Shown here: piece by piece, positions 1 to 46,167 of the stretch
How positions within the stretch are numbered: position 1 is the first letter of the stretch
Layout of the letters: each line of letters begins with the position of its first letter
NCBI GenBank assembly: GCA_930367205.1
Contig: OV884009.1
Span: 90,231,189 to 90,295,188 of the forward strand
DNA: 64,000 nucleotides
From: Acanthosoma haemorrhoidale
Lineage: Eukaryota > Arthropoda > Insecta > Hemiptera > Acanthosomatidae
Direction: 5' to 3'
Translations under genes and position numbers: made by a program
The notes under the pieces: model-generated
Told to the model about the DNA's origin: nothing
Seen by the model: only the letters and a program-made list of their open reading frames with translations
Database searches by the model: none

Positions 1-3000
1 GTACAGTTGAAGCGAGATGTGTTTTACCCGTGTCTTGGAATAGAATGCTTGGTATTTTAATAGTTTTTACAATGTTTGTTTTGCAAAAGAAAATATATTG
101 GTTTTGATAAGTATGAAACTTAGTCATACCTGAGTTACAAATGTTCATTTACTTCATTATTAACTATATCATATGCATCCCACTATCGAATATATTTTCC
201 TTACATTTCAAGGTATGGTTCTGCAGAGAAAGAGTGATAAGACCAATGTCTCAATTTCAAGGGCTGTTCCCTTCCCCCATGGCCTAAATATATGTGTTGT
301 CTGGACCACCAGATCTCAAATATGAGAATTAGATACTACTGTTATTGGTTAGGGATCTCTAACCCAGGTGCCTATTTTAAAACTCAAAATTATAACAAAG
401 ATATACATACCATAAATGCATGTAAATGTTAAAACGAATTAGGTATCAATGTCATTTGTGTGCCAGTATGTTGTAGGACACACTTTTTTAGTAGGTTGTC
501 TCCTTTGTTATAAACTGTTCGACACATTAATTCCAACATTACTCTGTTGGAAAAATGCGAGAATGATATTTATACAATTAAAAAAGGAACATATTACAAA
601 ATAAAAGGAGAATAAATTAATGCTGACTATTTAAATATTTATTGAAATTCATACTGATAATACTTATTCAAAATCTTTAGGGGGAAAAAAAAGGTTTTCA
701 TTTATAATTATTATTTGTAAATAAGAAGAGTCATAGTTTGATATATAACACGTGGTATATATCTATATATAGCATACTATGTTCTATATATGTATATATA
801 CCATGCGCACGCACGCACAAACAAACACACACCCATGTATGCACTTCATAAGAGTTTTTGGATATTTGTAATTTTGTTATTAATAATTGAAAATGTAATA
901 TACACATACTATCACACACACACACACACACACACACGCACGCACGCACGCACACACACACACACACACACACTCACACTCACACACTCACATATATATA
1001 AGCATCAGGAGGATTGCCTGTTACAAAACAAGTGATTTTGGTAGCTAGTATAAGCTCACTGAAACAACCTTTCTAGCTTGACAATCATTCTGATATTACA
1101 ATAACCATTTATAATTGTCCTGCTATTTAAAATGTCTAATATTTACTTACCTTATAAATTATAAGGCAGCAGCAAATTTAAAAAAAAAACACTCTAGCAT
1201 ATAAAGTTTTGGTATTAATCATTGCAGAATATGACAAAAAGTACACCCACAAACAATTTTTTAAAACCCACAATATCTTAGTTTCTGCAGAGGAATTCAA
1301 CCATTTATAAGTTTTTATAAATTTATTTTGAGACGGGTTCTGTGGTGATGTAAATAGTAAGGTACCCTTTCCTGCACAACAATATAGTGTCATTTGCACT
1401 TTTTTCTAGTGTTGCTGCTAACAGTGATATATGGTTGTTCGGCACTGTAAGGGTTACCTCAAGTGTAGGCATTATATAATAATATAATATAATGCCTAAG
1501 TATTTCCACACTTTGACAACCTCTCATGATTCACTCTTTTAAGCTTTCATTTCTCATTCTAAAGATCATTATTTTTATTTTTGAAACACTAATATTCAGA
1601 CCTTACCTCTTGCAAAATGACATACCATGAATTTGATGCTAAATCATAACTATACATAGAAACAGTTGATAGAACATTTATAATTAATTTTTTGCCAGAA
1701 ATGTTGTGTTGATAATTTTTTGAGTCCCACATTGATTTTACCACCATAATTAAGAAAAATAAAAATAGAATTAGAACAGTATTTTTCAAAATAAAAGATT
1801 ACTGTTATTTTTATTACTGCAAAACATACACCCTTATCAAAAAGATATACATTTTTTAGTAAGGCAATAAAGGGGTGCTGTTGTCAGATCTATCACCAAC
1901 ACATTTATTTATTCTAAAATCATAGTTTTAATAATTATTACCATTTTAGTTCGAATTTTTTTTTTTTTTTATAGCTTTATCAAGTTATAGGGGAAAACAG
2001 ACTAATTAGAAAATTGTATGCTCATTTTTTTATCTGCTTACAGGATTAGTTAACAGGAAAATTATAAGATTTAGTTTGTAAATCAATCGCCGACAGTGAT
2101 AATGTGCCAAATGCTTTTTGCATGTAAATTAATTTATGTTATGAATGCTTTCCTAGTTAAAACTTCTAGTTATAAGGTCTTCATATTAGATATTACTGTA
2201 TAGTTGCAGTGTGATGATACATATTACAAATAGATTATTCTTTTTTAAACTATATTAGTTAGTATGTTGTTAGTTGTGTTTCTGTAGGTTTATTCTTTCT
2301 ATTATTGTCTGTTAGTACTTAAGATGCTTGTGGGCATGTTGTTTTTTACAGTATGAAAGTTTTCTTTTCTTGCTTTAGTTTGATGACCATTTCGAGGGAT
2401 AATGTTTTGGTTGCATGCTATTTGATAGTTTTACTACATGTTTTATTGCTTATACCTTTATCCCAGTTTGTCAAGTTATCATTTCTGTTAGATTTTTAGT
2501 TAGTGAGTTATATTTCTATCATGTATATGAACAGTTTATACAAGGAAGGTAGCACCTACATTTGGCTGGTGCCATATTTGTTTTTTTTAAGCCTGCTCGA
2601 ATCAACTTATTGGCATCTAAAACGTATTGAATTATTTTTATTCAATTCAATTTATTTTATTTGCATTCAGGGTAGTTCCCATACAAATTTATTTTATAAA
2701 AGTACACCTACTTTGATTTAAATTGTTGCATTAATTTAGCCAAAACAGCTCATGGTGCAGAAATGAAATACCAAGTCTGTTTTTTCATAACTTTTATTAA
2801 ATTAGACCCAGACTTTTTTTCACAGACATAGCTCATTAAAATAGTTTGGGACTTTAAAAGTTGTGAAAATACAGTACTGTATTTTATTTAATCGATATGC
2901 AAACTTTTATGGCATGTTCTATTAAACAAAGAAACTATTCTGGTGTTGTTTTTAGCCTGATGCCTTGTTCACATCTCCATAACTACTAAGTCAAAAGAAA

Positions 3001-3630
3001 AGGAGGGTTGTTGCGGGCTCAACCCTGTTGAACTTGTCGTTCTGGTGCTGGTTCAAAGAGTTAAGTTCACCCAACATCAAAGAGTTGCCACTTCTAGTCT
3101 ATGTGTTACTCCATGATGAAGAGAGACAAAAGATGCCTGAAGATTTGTGGTGGTTTGCAGTGAGTGTTAGGACAGTCGTCCAGGATGCCACATAAACCAG
3201 AACAATATATTGTGGACAAGGCATGAAAGGATAATTGGAAGTTCAGTAGACACTGTTGGCTCACTAGGTTATTATTGCAAATCTGCAATTTGCACCTATT
3301 TAATTATAATTTTAATTTTTATAATGAAACCAAGTTTTGCATCACTCTTCATAAGTGGAACAAAGAATTGTAAGTCCTCAAACTTGAGTTGAGAATAGGA
3401 GTTCATAATCCACCTTGCTTACTAAACTTTTGATTTACTATATAATGTATAATTTTTTTTTTTTTTTTTAATCCCTCTTATAATTTGGTCATAGTAAATA
3501 TTCTTTTGTAACTTTATTTATTATTCAAAATTAATTATGATGATTGTAATGTGTGCATTATTTAATTTATTATCTCTTGGTTATTGTTTTTTTTCTTTCT
3601 TTTTTTAATTTAATTTCTTTCTTATCATAG
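1..3630. other. Non-coding sequence upstream of the first visible exon
   Basis: AT-rich, with no exon I can support. It probably belongs to an upstream intron, since the exon at 3631 begins inside a codon. The only notable element is the (CA)n tract near 912-991. Small open frames here overlap simple repeats or AT-rich sequence. Confidence 0.5.
912..991. repeat. (CA)n / (CGCA)n microsatellite
   Basis: Alternating CA with an inner CGCA block (about 937-951) and a CTCACA-rich end. Both strands show spurious open frames (Thr/His or Val/Cys repeats). Confidence 0.95.
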
Positions 3631-36774
<33,144 letters not shown>

Positions 36775-37040
36775 AAAATATCCCAAGTTATCTTAGGATT
36801 TTCCAAAGACTTAAGTTAACATAATGGACGAAATATTAGCAAGCATGGACAACTGACGTTAAGTATATATTAGCTGTATTGAACTTCGTACCTGCATTAT
36901 TTTAGTTTGTTTTTTTCCAATTATGGAACTAAATCTTTAATATGTGATAAATAGATAATTTTTTTACTTTAAGTAATTTTTGTAAAGTAAATATGTTTAG
37001 AAAAGTAATCAGTTATAACTTTGTAAATAAATAATAAAGT
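36775..37040 (+). terminator. 3' UTR start and proximal poly(A) signals of the RSBN1-like gene
   Basis: Two overlapping AATAAA hexamers at 37026-37038 lie about 255 nt after the stop codon and are followed by a G/T-containing stretch. They give a short 3' UTR. Other AATAAA sites occur downstream (for example 42262-42267), so longer isoforms are possible. Confidence 0.55.
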
Positions 37041-40000
37041 TTTAGTAAAGGGAAGAAGTAAGACTTAAAGATCATTTGTAAAAATCAAAAGCTACAAAAT
37101 GTAAATATTAGGTGAGATAACATATAAAATTAAAAAAAAAAACAAAAAAAAACAAGATTTCACTCATTGAGAGATAATGTAAGTAACGATGTTTATTTTA
37201 TTATTATAATGTTATTAAATTCACTATACTTTTTTTAGTATAGTTAGTTCATAGTGAGGGCCGTAAAGGACTCAATTCAGCCATAATTAAAGTAATATTT
37301 ATAAATATTTTACAAGTTTATACAGAATTTGTTTTAGAATCTATTTTTGTACATAGTTTTGAAATAGTTAGCTTTATTTTTCACTTTTAAGTAGTATTAA
37401 GTTGTAGAATACACACTTTTAACCCAATATTATTTTGGTTAAATATTTCCCTTAACGAATTTGACAAAATAATTTACATCACTGTGTAATTACCTTGTTT
37501 TTCAGTGTATATGATGCGCTAAGACACGCGGCCATTTTTATCCTACCTACCTAATATTATAGAAAAAATACTTATATTTAACTGTTGCTCATTTGCGACT
37601 CTCTTCCACTGTTTGTAAGTTTCAAGGCAGAGAAAAATCAACGAAAACTAATTAAAAAAATATGTATTGGTTTTTTCCACTTGGATCATGATTTATTTTT
37701 CTATCAGTGGTGAGTCAAGTTTTCTTAAATTCTTGTTGCCATCAATTTATCATATCATTTTTAATCAGAGAATTGGCGGTTAGTATATCCTTTTTTGGAT
37801 TTATGATTGATTATGTGTCCTTACTTGGACTCATACTCATACAGAGATATCAGGGAAAAAAGTATTTGTGATTAATATCAAACATCCATATTATTCTCTT
37901 ACTTCTAGACATTTAAAAACATAAATAAGATTACAAATTTTTTGATTCTCGTGTCTTTACATAATATTCATGTACATAAAAACTGAGTGACTTAAACAAT
38001 GGTTAGACTCTTTTATAACATGATTCGCATACCAATTGTCAAGCTGATTTTTTTGAAAAAATGGTGTCTTATATGCTGATAAATATGGTAATTTATAATT
38101 GATAATATTAAAAAAATATTAAATCAATAATTCCTTATGTTTTTTTATATCACTGTTTCATAATTACAGTACATTCTCATTAATCTGAACTAATTAAAGT
38201 CAATAGTGTTCAGGGTAGCTATAGCATCTCTTTGATATTTTAAACTATCTATCAGTTGCTTTAAATGGAGGATTAAGTTCAGGGTATATGTTGTTGTTGA
38301 AAAAAGCTTCCTTTTCTTTTATATTTACCCCTGGACTTTAGGACTGTTGCGGAAACCATGCATAAATGGACTTCTCAATTAATGGTGTCACTACTTTTCA
38401 TAGCCTGTTTTATTGAGTGGCAGCTACATAATTCCTAAGGTATTACATCTTTTTGCTAATATCAGAAAACAATACACTGTCTCTTTGTGAGGTTAATTAT
38501 CGCTGCCACCATATCTTCTAATGATTAGGGAATACATATTTCAAAAGCACAGTCAACATGTAACAATAATCGACACTTTAAAATCTATTGAGCAACTAAA
38601 AAAAAGTTAACGAGAAATAATAGTTTTAGCTTAAGTTAAGAAGTGTGGTAGTTCTAAGAAATTCGTGGGATCTCACTTTAGTTTATTTTTGTCTTAGATT
38701 TATTTATTTTTTACCCTTGGTCATTTAGATTTTTGAGATTGAAACTGTACTTAATTATTTTGAAAAGGTTTTGGTTATTGTATAAAGCATTTTTCTAGTT
38801 CTGAGAACTAGAAGCATCTTTTTTTTAGTTATGAATTTAATTTTAAACCTTGAGACCGAGCTGTGTTATATTTTTAATATGTACATTATACTTATGTAAC
38901 TATTGTAACATAAGCTGATTGTACAAAAAATCCTGTTAGGACGCCTAAAGGAATAATTTTTTATAGCAGTTATTTGTAAACTGTACTTCTATACTAGTGC
39001 ATAGAATTTTTAATTTGTATAGCTACACTTTTAGTTTTCTTTTATAATTAAATATTATATATGTTAAAAAAAAATTAAAAGAAAAAAAATATGAGTTCTA
39101 ATTGTATAACAATGATAGATCCACAAATCAAGTATACTTCATTCTACTTAGTTGTATGTTACATTGTATTTTTTTTACAGAATATACACGTGTTTTCAAT
39201 TTTTAAAATTGTCATGCTAATGTATTTTATATGGAAACCTTTTGATGACAACTTTTCCACCAATTTCATAAAAATGTAGGGTGCTGTTTAAATTGAAAAT
39301 TTATAATCTTACTATATAAAAGTGCCTATTATAAAATTTTAGCAGAACGTCCTTTACTTAAGTTTATTTATTCCAAAGAAACTAATGTGATATTTCCTCT
39401 ACATCACATGATAATATTCTGTTCAGATAATATTTTAGTAAATGTTATGTATAAGGACTGATCAGTGTATATGATAATTGTGGATCAAAACTCAGGGACC
39501 TCTGAAATGTGTAGTTGTGAAAAATACATATTTCATTTTAACTCACTCGGGGAGGTTATGATAGTGGGGTCACCAATTTCAATAGATTTTTTTTTGTAGT
39601 ATCAATGGTGGTTAAGGATTATGTGTTTATTAGTAAAAAAAATTAGGAAGAAATTAATAAAAAAAACCTTCAAAATGTTTTCTTTTGTATCTTTGTTTCT
39701 AATTTATTTACAGAGACCTTGTAAGTATCATTATGTGCAGTTAATGAGGATCTAAATCCCTAAAATGTTAATAGGAGGTGAAAGTTTTGAGATAGAAAAT
39801 TTAATTTACTGATTTTTTCATAAAATTGGATTTTAGGGGTTTGGGGGGTTCCTAGATCTTAATACACTAATTATTTTAATATGTGGAAACCAAACAACTC
39901 CGGTTATCTGTTAAATATGATTTTTTTCTGAACCGAGGAGGCGTCAAAAAAAGAGTGAGACATATAAAATCACATGTTTCCTTGGTTTGATCCAAAAAGA

Positions 40001-42290
40001 AGAACCGTCCATGAGAAAATAATTCTATTGATATAATCTAAATTTAGATGATATTTATCATAAAAATATTTAAAAGAATAAATTGTTAGTGCATCTTCCC
40101 TTAAATTAGTTTCGATACCTTCTCTTAAGATTGCTGTACAACTTTGTATTTGTTTTGTTGAAAAATTTATTGCATTGAATGTGGTGGAATTGTTGAATTG
40201 TTTCAATTTTTACTGTACAATAGCCATTCTCATTTGTCTAAATAGATTTTTTTCATTCTTTTGCCCTCCCTAAAAATCAAGAATTAGCATAAATTCTAAT
40301 TTTGAGCCAAAAAAAAAAAATACTCCTAATAATGTTTTTGCTTCTTTTATAATAGCTAACATCATCACCAGTATACCTACATATAAATACAATTGATTTC
40401 ATTTAAAATTTCTATATGTCTCATTATTTTAGATGGCCTGGCCAGGATAATTCGCATTTGTCAACTTGCCATAGTATGGTTATGACATGTTGAAATTATT
40501 TGTGAACAAAGAACTGACTGGCAAAACAATGTTAGTGACAATATTTTTATTAGGGATTTAGATCTCCTATTACTGCACCTAATCACACCTCCTCCGTCTG
40601 TAGAGAAATTAGAAAAAGAGAAATATAAGGAAATATTTGTGGTTTCTTAGGTAATGTCTTGCTTATAAAGACATTTTAGCTATTTACTGTTGACATCCAC
40701 TGAAAGAGGATAAATTGAGCTTTCCAATGCTGGTATTAATGTTTTATTTGAACAAATTAAATTGAAGGTCTTAGGGGATAAATAACTGACATTGCCGAAA
40801 AAAATTTGCTCCCCTGCCGAATCTAGTGAAAGAAAGTTTATTTTTTTCATTGCCACGTAAATTCGTAGTTATAGGTTTTTTGAAGTGCTGATAACGAATA
40901 CTAACTTTTTTTTTCTTAATAAAAATTTCAGCATATTTTTTTATTCTATGAAAAAAAAAACAATTCAAATGCTGTATGAAAACCTTATTGGACACATGGA
41001 ACAAATATAGAAAATTATGTTCAATAATTTAAGTTTTTAAACATAAATTTTTTTTTTTTCAATAGCTAGGGGGCATTTGCAAGAACGCTAGTGTCAAATC
41101 ACTAAAAATAATTTCATTGAAATCAGTGACCCTACACTTGCAGCATCTCCTTGTCAGATATTTATTTATTAGTTAAAACACAGTAATCAATTATACTAAA
41201 CTATTAAATTGTTTTTCTGTAAAACTTGATCATCAATAAACGCTTTATTACCCTGTATCAGGTCATTTATAATATGACTGTCACTCAAAAAATGCTTATG
41301 CATTTATGTGGAATGTTGACATTTATATTATATTGATGTGGTGTTAAGGAACAATCAATCTAGTTCCATTACGTTACTGTTCAGTTTAGGCTAAAACTCT
41401 TCGATCACAGTTGTATTATGTGAAATACACTGTTGGTTAATTTTGTTGTAATGTATGAAGTAAATTGGTTTTCATTTCTTTTTTTAGCCTTGAAATATGC
41501 TATGTTGAATCAATATAGTATGACATCTGTCCTTAGGTAAAGTTGACTATTTTAATTGTATTTTTGTTTATTTATTACTTTTGTAGATAATTAATTTTTT
41601 ATATAATTATTGTTTACATTGATTTGTAAATTTAAATTGCTGATCCCTTCAGTTGTAAATGAGTGATATAATCTGATGTTTTTAACTGTGTTAAATTTAT
41701 TTTTATGAGATGGTATTTTCTTTTTTGTTGATAGCTGTAATTATATACTTATATTTTTGACATCCTCTTTCTTTGGCATTAAGTGTGTATAGCTGTAATT
41801 ATTTTGTGATAAATTATTATATGTTAATCATCACACTTCATGAAGTGTAGGTAATTTGTGTCAGTATTTAAATATTTGATCTCTTAATTATATTTGAGAT
41901 TATGCTTTGTTTGAAGTTATTTCTCGTTTAGTAACTGTTGAATTATCACTGGAGGTTGATTTCCTGTCAAGCATTAAAAGATGATAATAATTAATAAATA
42001 CCTCTCACTTTTATGACTGTATGTCAGTTAAGGCTATAAACATTATTAAAACTAAAAACAAGGCCGACCGAGATGGTATTTTGATTTCTCTCTAGTTGTT
42101 TAAGTTATGAATTTCCACATTGCTTTAGGGTAATAAAGAGTTTACTCATAATTTATATGTACATATATATTTTTTTCATTTTAAAAATAGATATATTATA
42201 AACATATCTATCAATACTTTTGTTACTATGTAACTGATGTATTTTTATTATCATGTTATTGAATAAAGTTCATTTATTTTTAAAAATAAT
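36775..42290 (+). other. Transposon-poor AT-rich stretch after the RSBN1-like stop codon
   Basis: 5.5 kb with no recognisable transposon, exon or RNA gene, in contrast with the flanking regions. It contains many TGTAAATA- and ATTTA-like motifs and ends near an AATAAA (42262-42267). It could be an extended 3' UTR or ordinary intergenic sequence; the sequence alone does not decide. Confidence 0.35.
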
Positions 42291-42584
42291 AACATATTGT
42301 TTTATATTTTTTGCTCACATAGTGTTTTTTTGTTTTTTTTAAAGAGCCATGATATTTCAGAAAATAAGCAATAAACACATTAATTTATTTAATTAAAAAA
42401 AAACAATAAAAAACTTGTCACCCTTTTATTCTTTTTCTGTGGGAATTTATCTTATGTAAGATTTAATCATATATCAGTTAAGTTTGTTAAAGTATTATTT
42501 TCTGTTATATTACATTGTATATATATTTCTTATAACTTGTTTTGTTCCTTTTATTTTATTGTTTTTTTAAAAACTTAGTTCATT

Positions 42585-42785
42585 TTAATTAACAATTCTC
42601 ATGATTAACACTCGGTTAGGTGCATGGGCTACCAATTTAGCAGTTCGCACTAGGTTGTCCAGACACTTTCTACCCATAACTAATTCTGTGGGGACATTAA
42701 AAAAATAAAATCTCTCCCAGGTAAAAAGAATTGAAAATTCTGGTTCAGGGATAAATTTCACTATCAACACTGAATATAAACTCAT
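42585..42785 (-). other. Unassigned 66-codon open frame, possible retroelement relic
   Basis: It reads ...VMGRKCLDNLVRTAKLVAHA... The LVAHA-like stretch is loosely reminiscent of the linker between protease and RT in Ty3/gypsy Pol, but similarity is too weak to call. Confidence 0.15.
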
Positions 42786-43079
42786 TTTAAGGTGCTAAAA
42801 TTTTCAAGTAATTAATTATTAAATGGCCCTAATTATTTTTTATGAGGTTGGTATTGTCAATTACTCTAATATGTGTGAAAGCATAAGGTTTTTTAACTTT
42901 GAAAAATTAACGAAACCCCTTACGAAAAGTGTTTATGTACATGGCTCAAAATCAACAACTATTAAAATACAGCCAAAAATTAAAGACAGTGGCTGAACCT
43001 CTAACCAATCAATAGTTTTTCATCTATACTTTCCTAGTCAGTGTAAATAATGTCTTAGTGGGTAAGCAGTTTTACCATA

Positions 43080-43290
43080 AATAATCATTTGGTGGATGCC
43101 TAGTCTACCTGAACCTTTTTTTTTTAAAGCCGGATAGAGGTAGACTGGACCGCTGGGAAAAACACTACTCGGATACTTTGTAGGGCCCCGAGCTGTCGGC
43201 TTGGGAGGGACCCCTCGCTACACCATTATTAGGTAATACTGAGGAGCCTCTTTACATTATTTTTCATCACATGTGCAGGTGGCACAAAAA
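43080..43290. other. GC-richer non-coding block next to LINE remnants
   Basis: A short block (AGGGCCCCGAGCTGTCGGCT, near 43182) unlike the AT-rich surroundings. It is probably an untranslated part of a LINE or SINE; no motif decides. Confidence 0.25.
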
Positions 43291-43830
43291 AGCACGGGAA
43301 GGGCGAATATCCTTCACATGTCAAAGATAACTGCCTAGAAATGGTAAGGGTGAATACCAATGGAAATGTTGACAAATACTTTTATAATTCACAAACATTC
43401 CTTACATACTTATGGCAAACTCCCTTTGACAAACGGTTTACCACTGGTATGTTGCTGGCCTTATGTTTGATAGTTATAAGGAGGTGGATTGGAGCTTACT
43501 GGGTGGAAAGGATAGGCAAATTTGGGTGTCGTTGGCAGATAGGTGATATGAGCAGTGTTGCTGGGTAGATGAATGGAAATCATTAATGTAGGTGCTGAAA
43601 CTACATGCTTGCACTACATCAGAAAACATTGGGATGGAAGTAGTGGGCAGAGATGTATGATTTGAACCAGCAGACCCATCTGCACTATTACAGAAAGCCA
43701 CCGAAAATAGTAACAGGTTGCATTGTAAGGGTTAAAAAAAAAAAAAGTGGGATTGCGCAGAGTTTTAAAAAGAGACAAATCTTCAAGATGCCTAGTGTTC
43801 ATAAATATTCCTACAACACTCCAACCGTTT
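43290..43830 (-). mobile_element. LINE reverse transcriptase fragment, CR1/L2-like
   Basis: The minus-strand frame 43701-43474 reads FSTYINDFHSSTQQHCSYHL followed by SANDTQICLSFPPSKL. This is the YINDL ... YADDTQI block of CR1/L2-type reverse transcriptases with the catalytic YADD changed to SAND. A 13-base A run on the plus strand (near 43736-43748) marks one edge. Confidence 0.5.
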
Positions 43831-43849
43831 ATTAGCAGTCAGCTGGGGT

Positions 43850-44970
43850 GCGGCGGGCTTGGAAGGTTTTGAGAGGAGCCTGGTCATTAAGGATAGAGAG
43901 AAGGTTGGCAGTAAGAGAGTAAGCCATAGGACCAACAGAGGTGAAAGAATATATATGGTCCATTGTATCTTCTCCAGGTTGTATGGCCTTGGAAGGTAAA
44001 TAATTTAAGTTTTGGTTGGTGATATTTTTGTGCTACAGAATAAGAATGAATGGATAAATTTTGTTGGAATTTTGTAAACATATAAGGGAAAATATGAAGG
44101 TATACTGAGATTTTATGAAGGGTTCTGTTGCTGACATAATAAGTAGCATTAACTATTGATTTCAGAAGATTTGACCGTTTCACTGTGCCCTTTCCAGTCC
44201 ATTTTTTAGATTGGTTTTAGTATTACTTTGTTAAATTTTCTATCGAATGATGTATGTACTGATTTAGATATATGATATAGCATTACCTTTGAAGTATTTT
44301 ATAATTTTCCAAAGTTTCTGTTTAGTTCTTGTCTTTAAAATCTCATATGTGGGATCCATATTAGTCTTTAGCCAAAATGGAAACCTAGATATTGTATCTT
44401 ATCCAAAACAGGAATAGGGATAAAGTTACAAATAACTACTGTACAGTCCCTACAACAGAGGCTGAAAGTAATGGTGGGATATTTTCCTTCATTGATTTTT
44501 ATATGCCATTAATTGCACCAATGCTCAACCTTGTTGAAGTGTCTTTGAAGGTTATGGGATGCCGTTTCAGGATCTGGTTGGTATGAAGTGATTGTTTTGT
44601 CGTCAGAAAAATGTTGCTAAATAGGTATTGGTAGTAGAGGGGACGGAATATAAGCAGTGTATAGACATAGATGATTTGACTCAAGACACTGCCCTGAGTA
44701 ACTCAAGTGTTTGGAATAGTAGTTAAAAGATTCCAAACCACAGCTGACTTGGAAAAAGCTGTTCGAAAGGTAGAACTGTAGGATTAAGAAAAGGGTCTGT
44801 GATAAATAGGTTTTGAGCTTTTAACGTAAGCCGTCGTGCCACCAAACGGGCTTAAAATATTTTAAGTCCAGAAAGGCATCCCTGCAATACTGTTTGGTTT
44901 CAAGGGCTGAGAATACGTGATCAACAGGCAAAGGCTTTGTTGACTGATTATTATTACTAGTTTTCCAAAC
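43850..44970 (-). mobile_element. Jockey-clade LINE fragment (RT to C-terminus), decayed
   Basis: Minus strand, in order: VTQGSVLSQ (near 44700-44678, the PQGSVLSP motif), FSDDKTITSYQPDPETASHN (near 44610-44550, FADD with Ala to Ser), KYLGF-like IQYLGFHFG (near 44395), and YYVSNRTLHK (near 44140), which is typical of the jockey C-terminal part. Frameshifts and stops occur throughout. Confidence 0.7.
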
Positions 44971-45179
44971 ATTTTTGAGAGGTTAGGCGGTCAGTAAATT
45001 GGACGATATGATATTTCATTGTGGTTTAATTATATTTCTGATAGCATGTATATTAGGGATAAAAATGTTTGGCGTGTATCTATTTTTAGAGATCTGGTAT
45101 TATTCCTAAACATTATTGGCTATATTAATGAACAGATGTTTTCGAGTATTTGGTATCAAGCGCTGTGATCTCTTCTTCC

Positions 45180-45590
45180 CCTATCTCTTCTCTTGTGGTC
45201 CTGGTCCCTCTAGATTCTGCGGAGTAATGCTGACCATTGCAGCGCACGCATAATGCAGATGAGAGCAGTTTAAATACACGAGCGCGTGGTGATGAGCATT
45301 TTCGTGCAGCCTTTCGAGGAAAACGCTAGTGTCTAGGCTAGGAAGGTATGTTTTTCCCTCGATCATCATCCAGGTCATCAAATGAAGCTTCTCATTTCTT
45401 GCCAGGAAAAATTATTATATGCGCTAACAGGAGTAGACTACCCCCACCCCTAGGTAAGCTACTGAAGAAAGGAGATGAAATGGGTTCATTCGGGGAACAA
45501 TACATCGAGGCAAAGGTGAGGAGACAAGACAATGTACTGATGGAAGTATCAAACGAAATCATGTGCTACCAAAGGAACTAAGTGGTGTGA
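45180..45590 (+). other. Unassigned GC-rich block with splice-like signals
   Basis: A GC-rich, CpG-containing block in AT-rich surroundings. It includes GGAAG/GTATGT (donor-like, near 45346), TTTCTTGCCAG (acceptor-like, near 45405) followed by a 48-nt segment ending CCTAG/GTAAGC, and a 77-codon open frame (45348-45581) with LLKKGDEMGSFGEQYIEAKV. The protein is not recognised. It could be part of a host gene or of a mobile element. Confidence 0.25.
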
Positions 45591-46105
45591 AAATGAGTTA
45601 TGATTAATCTCAGCAATATCTACATGTGTAGTTCCATCTGGGTGACAATTAAATCTTATAAAAAGCTCTATTCTAAATAAAGAAATATATAAACACAATA
45701 CTATTTCCCCGTGGACATAAATAAGTTCAAATCCCATCTTGCCAACTAATGTTTAAAAAAAAAAAATTGCTTCCAATTTTCTTTAGTGTTTGTATTGTAG
45801 AGTTTAGTTTGTAGTAATGTTTTGTTCATAACAGTTATTTATATTTTTTTTAGAAAAAAGGAGGTAAAAATAATATGAAATATAGCCTAATAAATATCAT
45901 ACATTGCAGGAGACATGTAAATTCCTATGAAAGTTTTTGACATGTCCCACCTCTTCAAACATGTTGTAAATCAAGCATTCAAAATAAAAAATGGTAAATC
46001 TATTTTGTGAGTACTCATTCGATGGTCAACAATCTGAACTGTTACAACGGCTCATCAATCCCCCAGCTAACCGACTCTTTTTTTTTTTTAAACCAAAATT
46101 TCGAT

Positions 46106-46167
46106 TAATATATAATACTTAACTTTAACGTAATATATAATACTTAACTTTAACGTAATATATAATA
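46106..46167. repeat. 25-bp tandem repeat, about 2.5 copies
   Basis: Unit TAATATATAATACTTAACTT+TAACG repeated at 46106-46130, 46131-46155 and partly 46156-46167, with no mismatches in the two full copies. Confidence 0.95.

Noticed and set aside
911..991. CRISPR-like regular repeats
   Set aside because: Simple dinucleotide repeat without spacers; the window is eukaryotic.
731..1035. Cys/Val-rich and His/Thr-rich frames on both strands
   Set aside because: They are products of the CA repeat.
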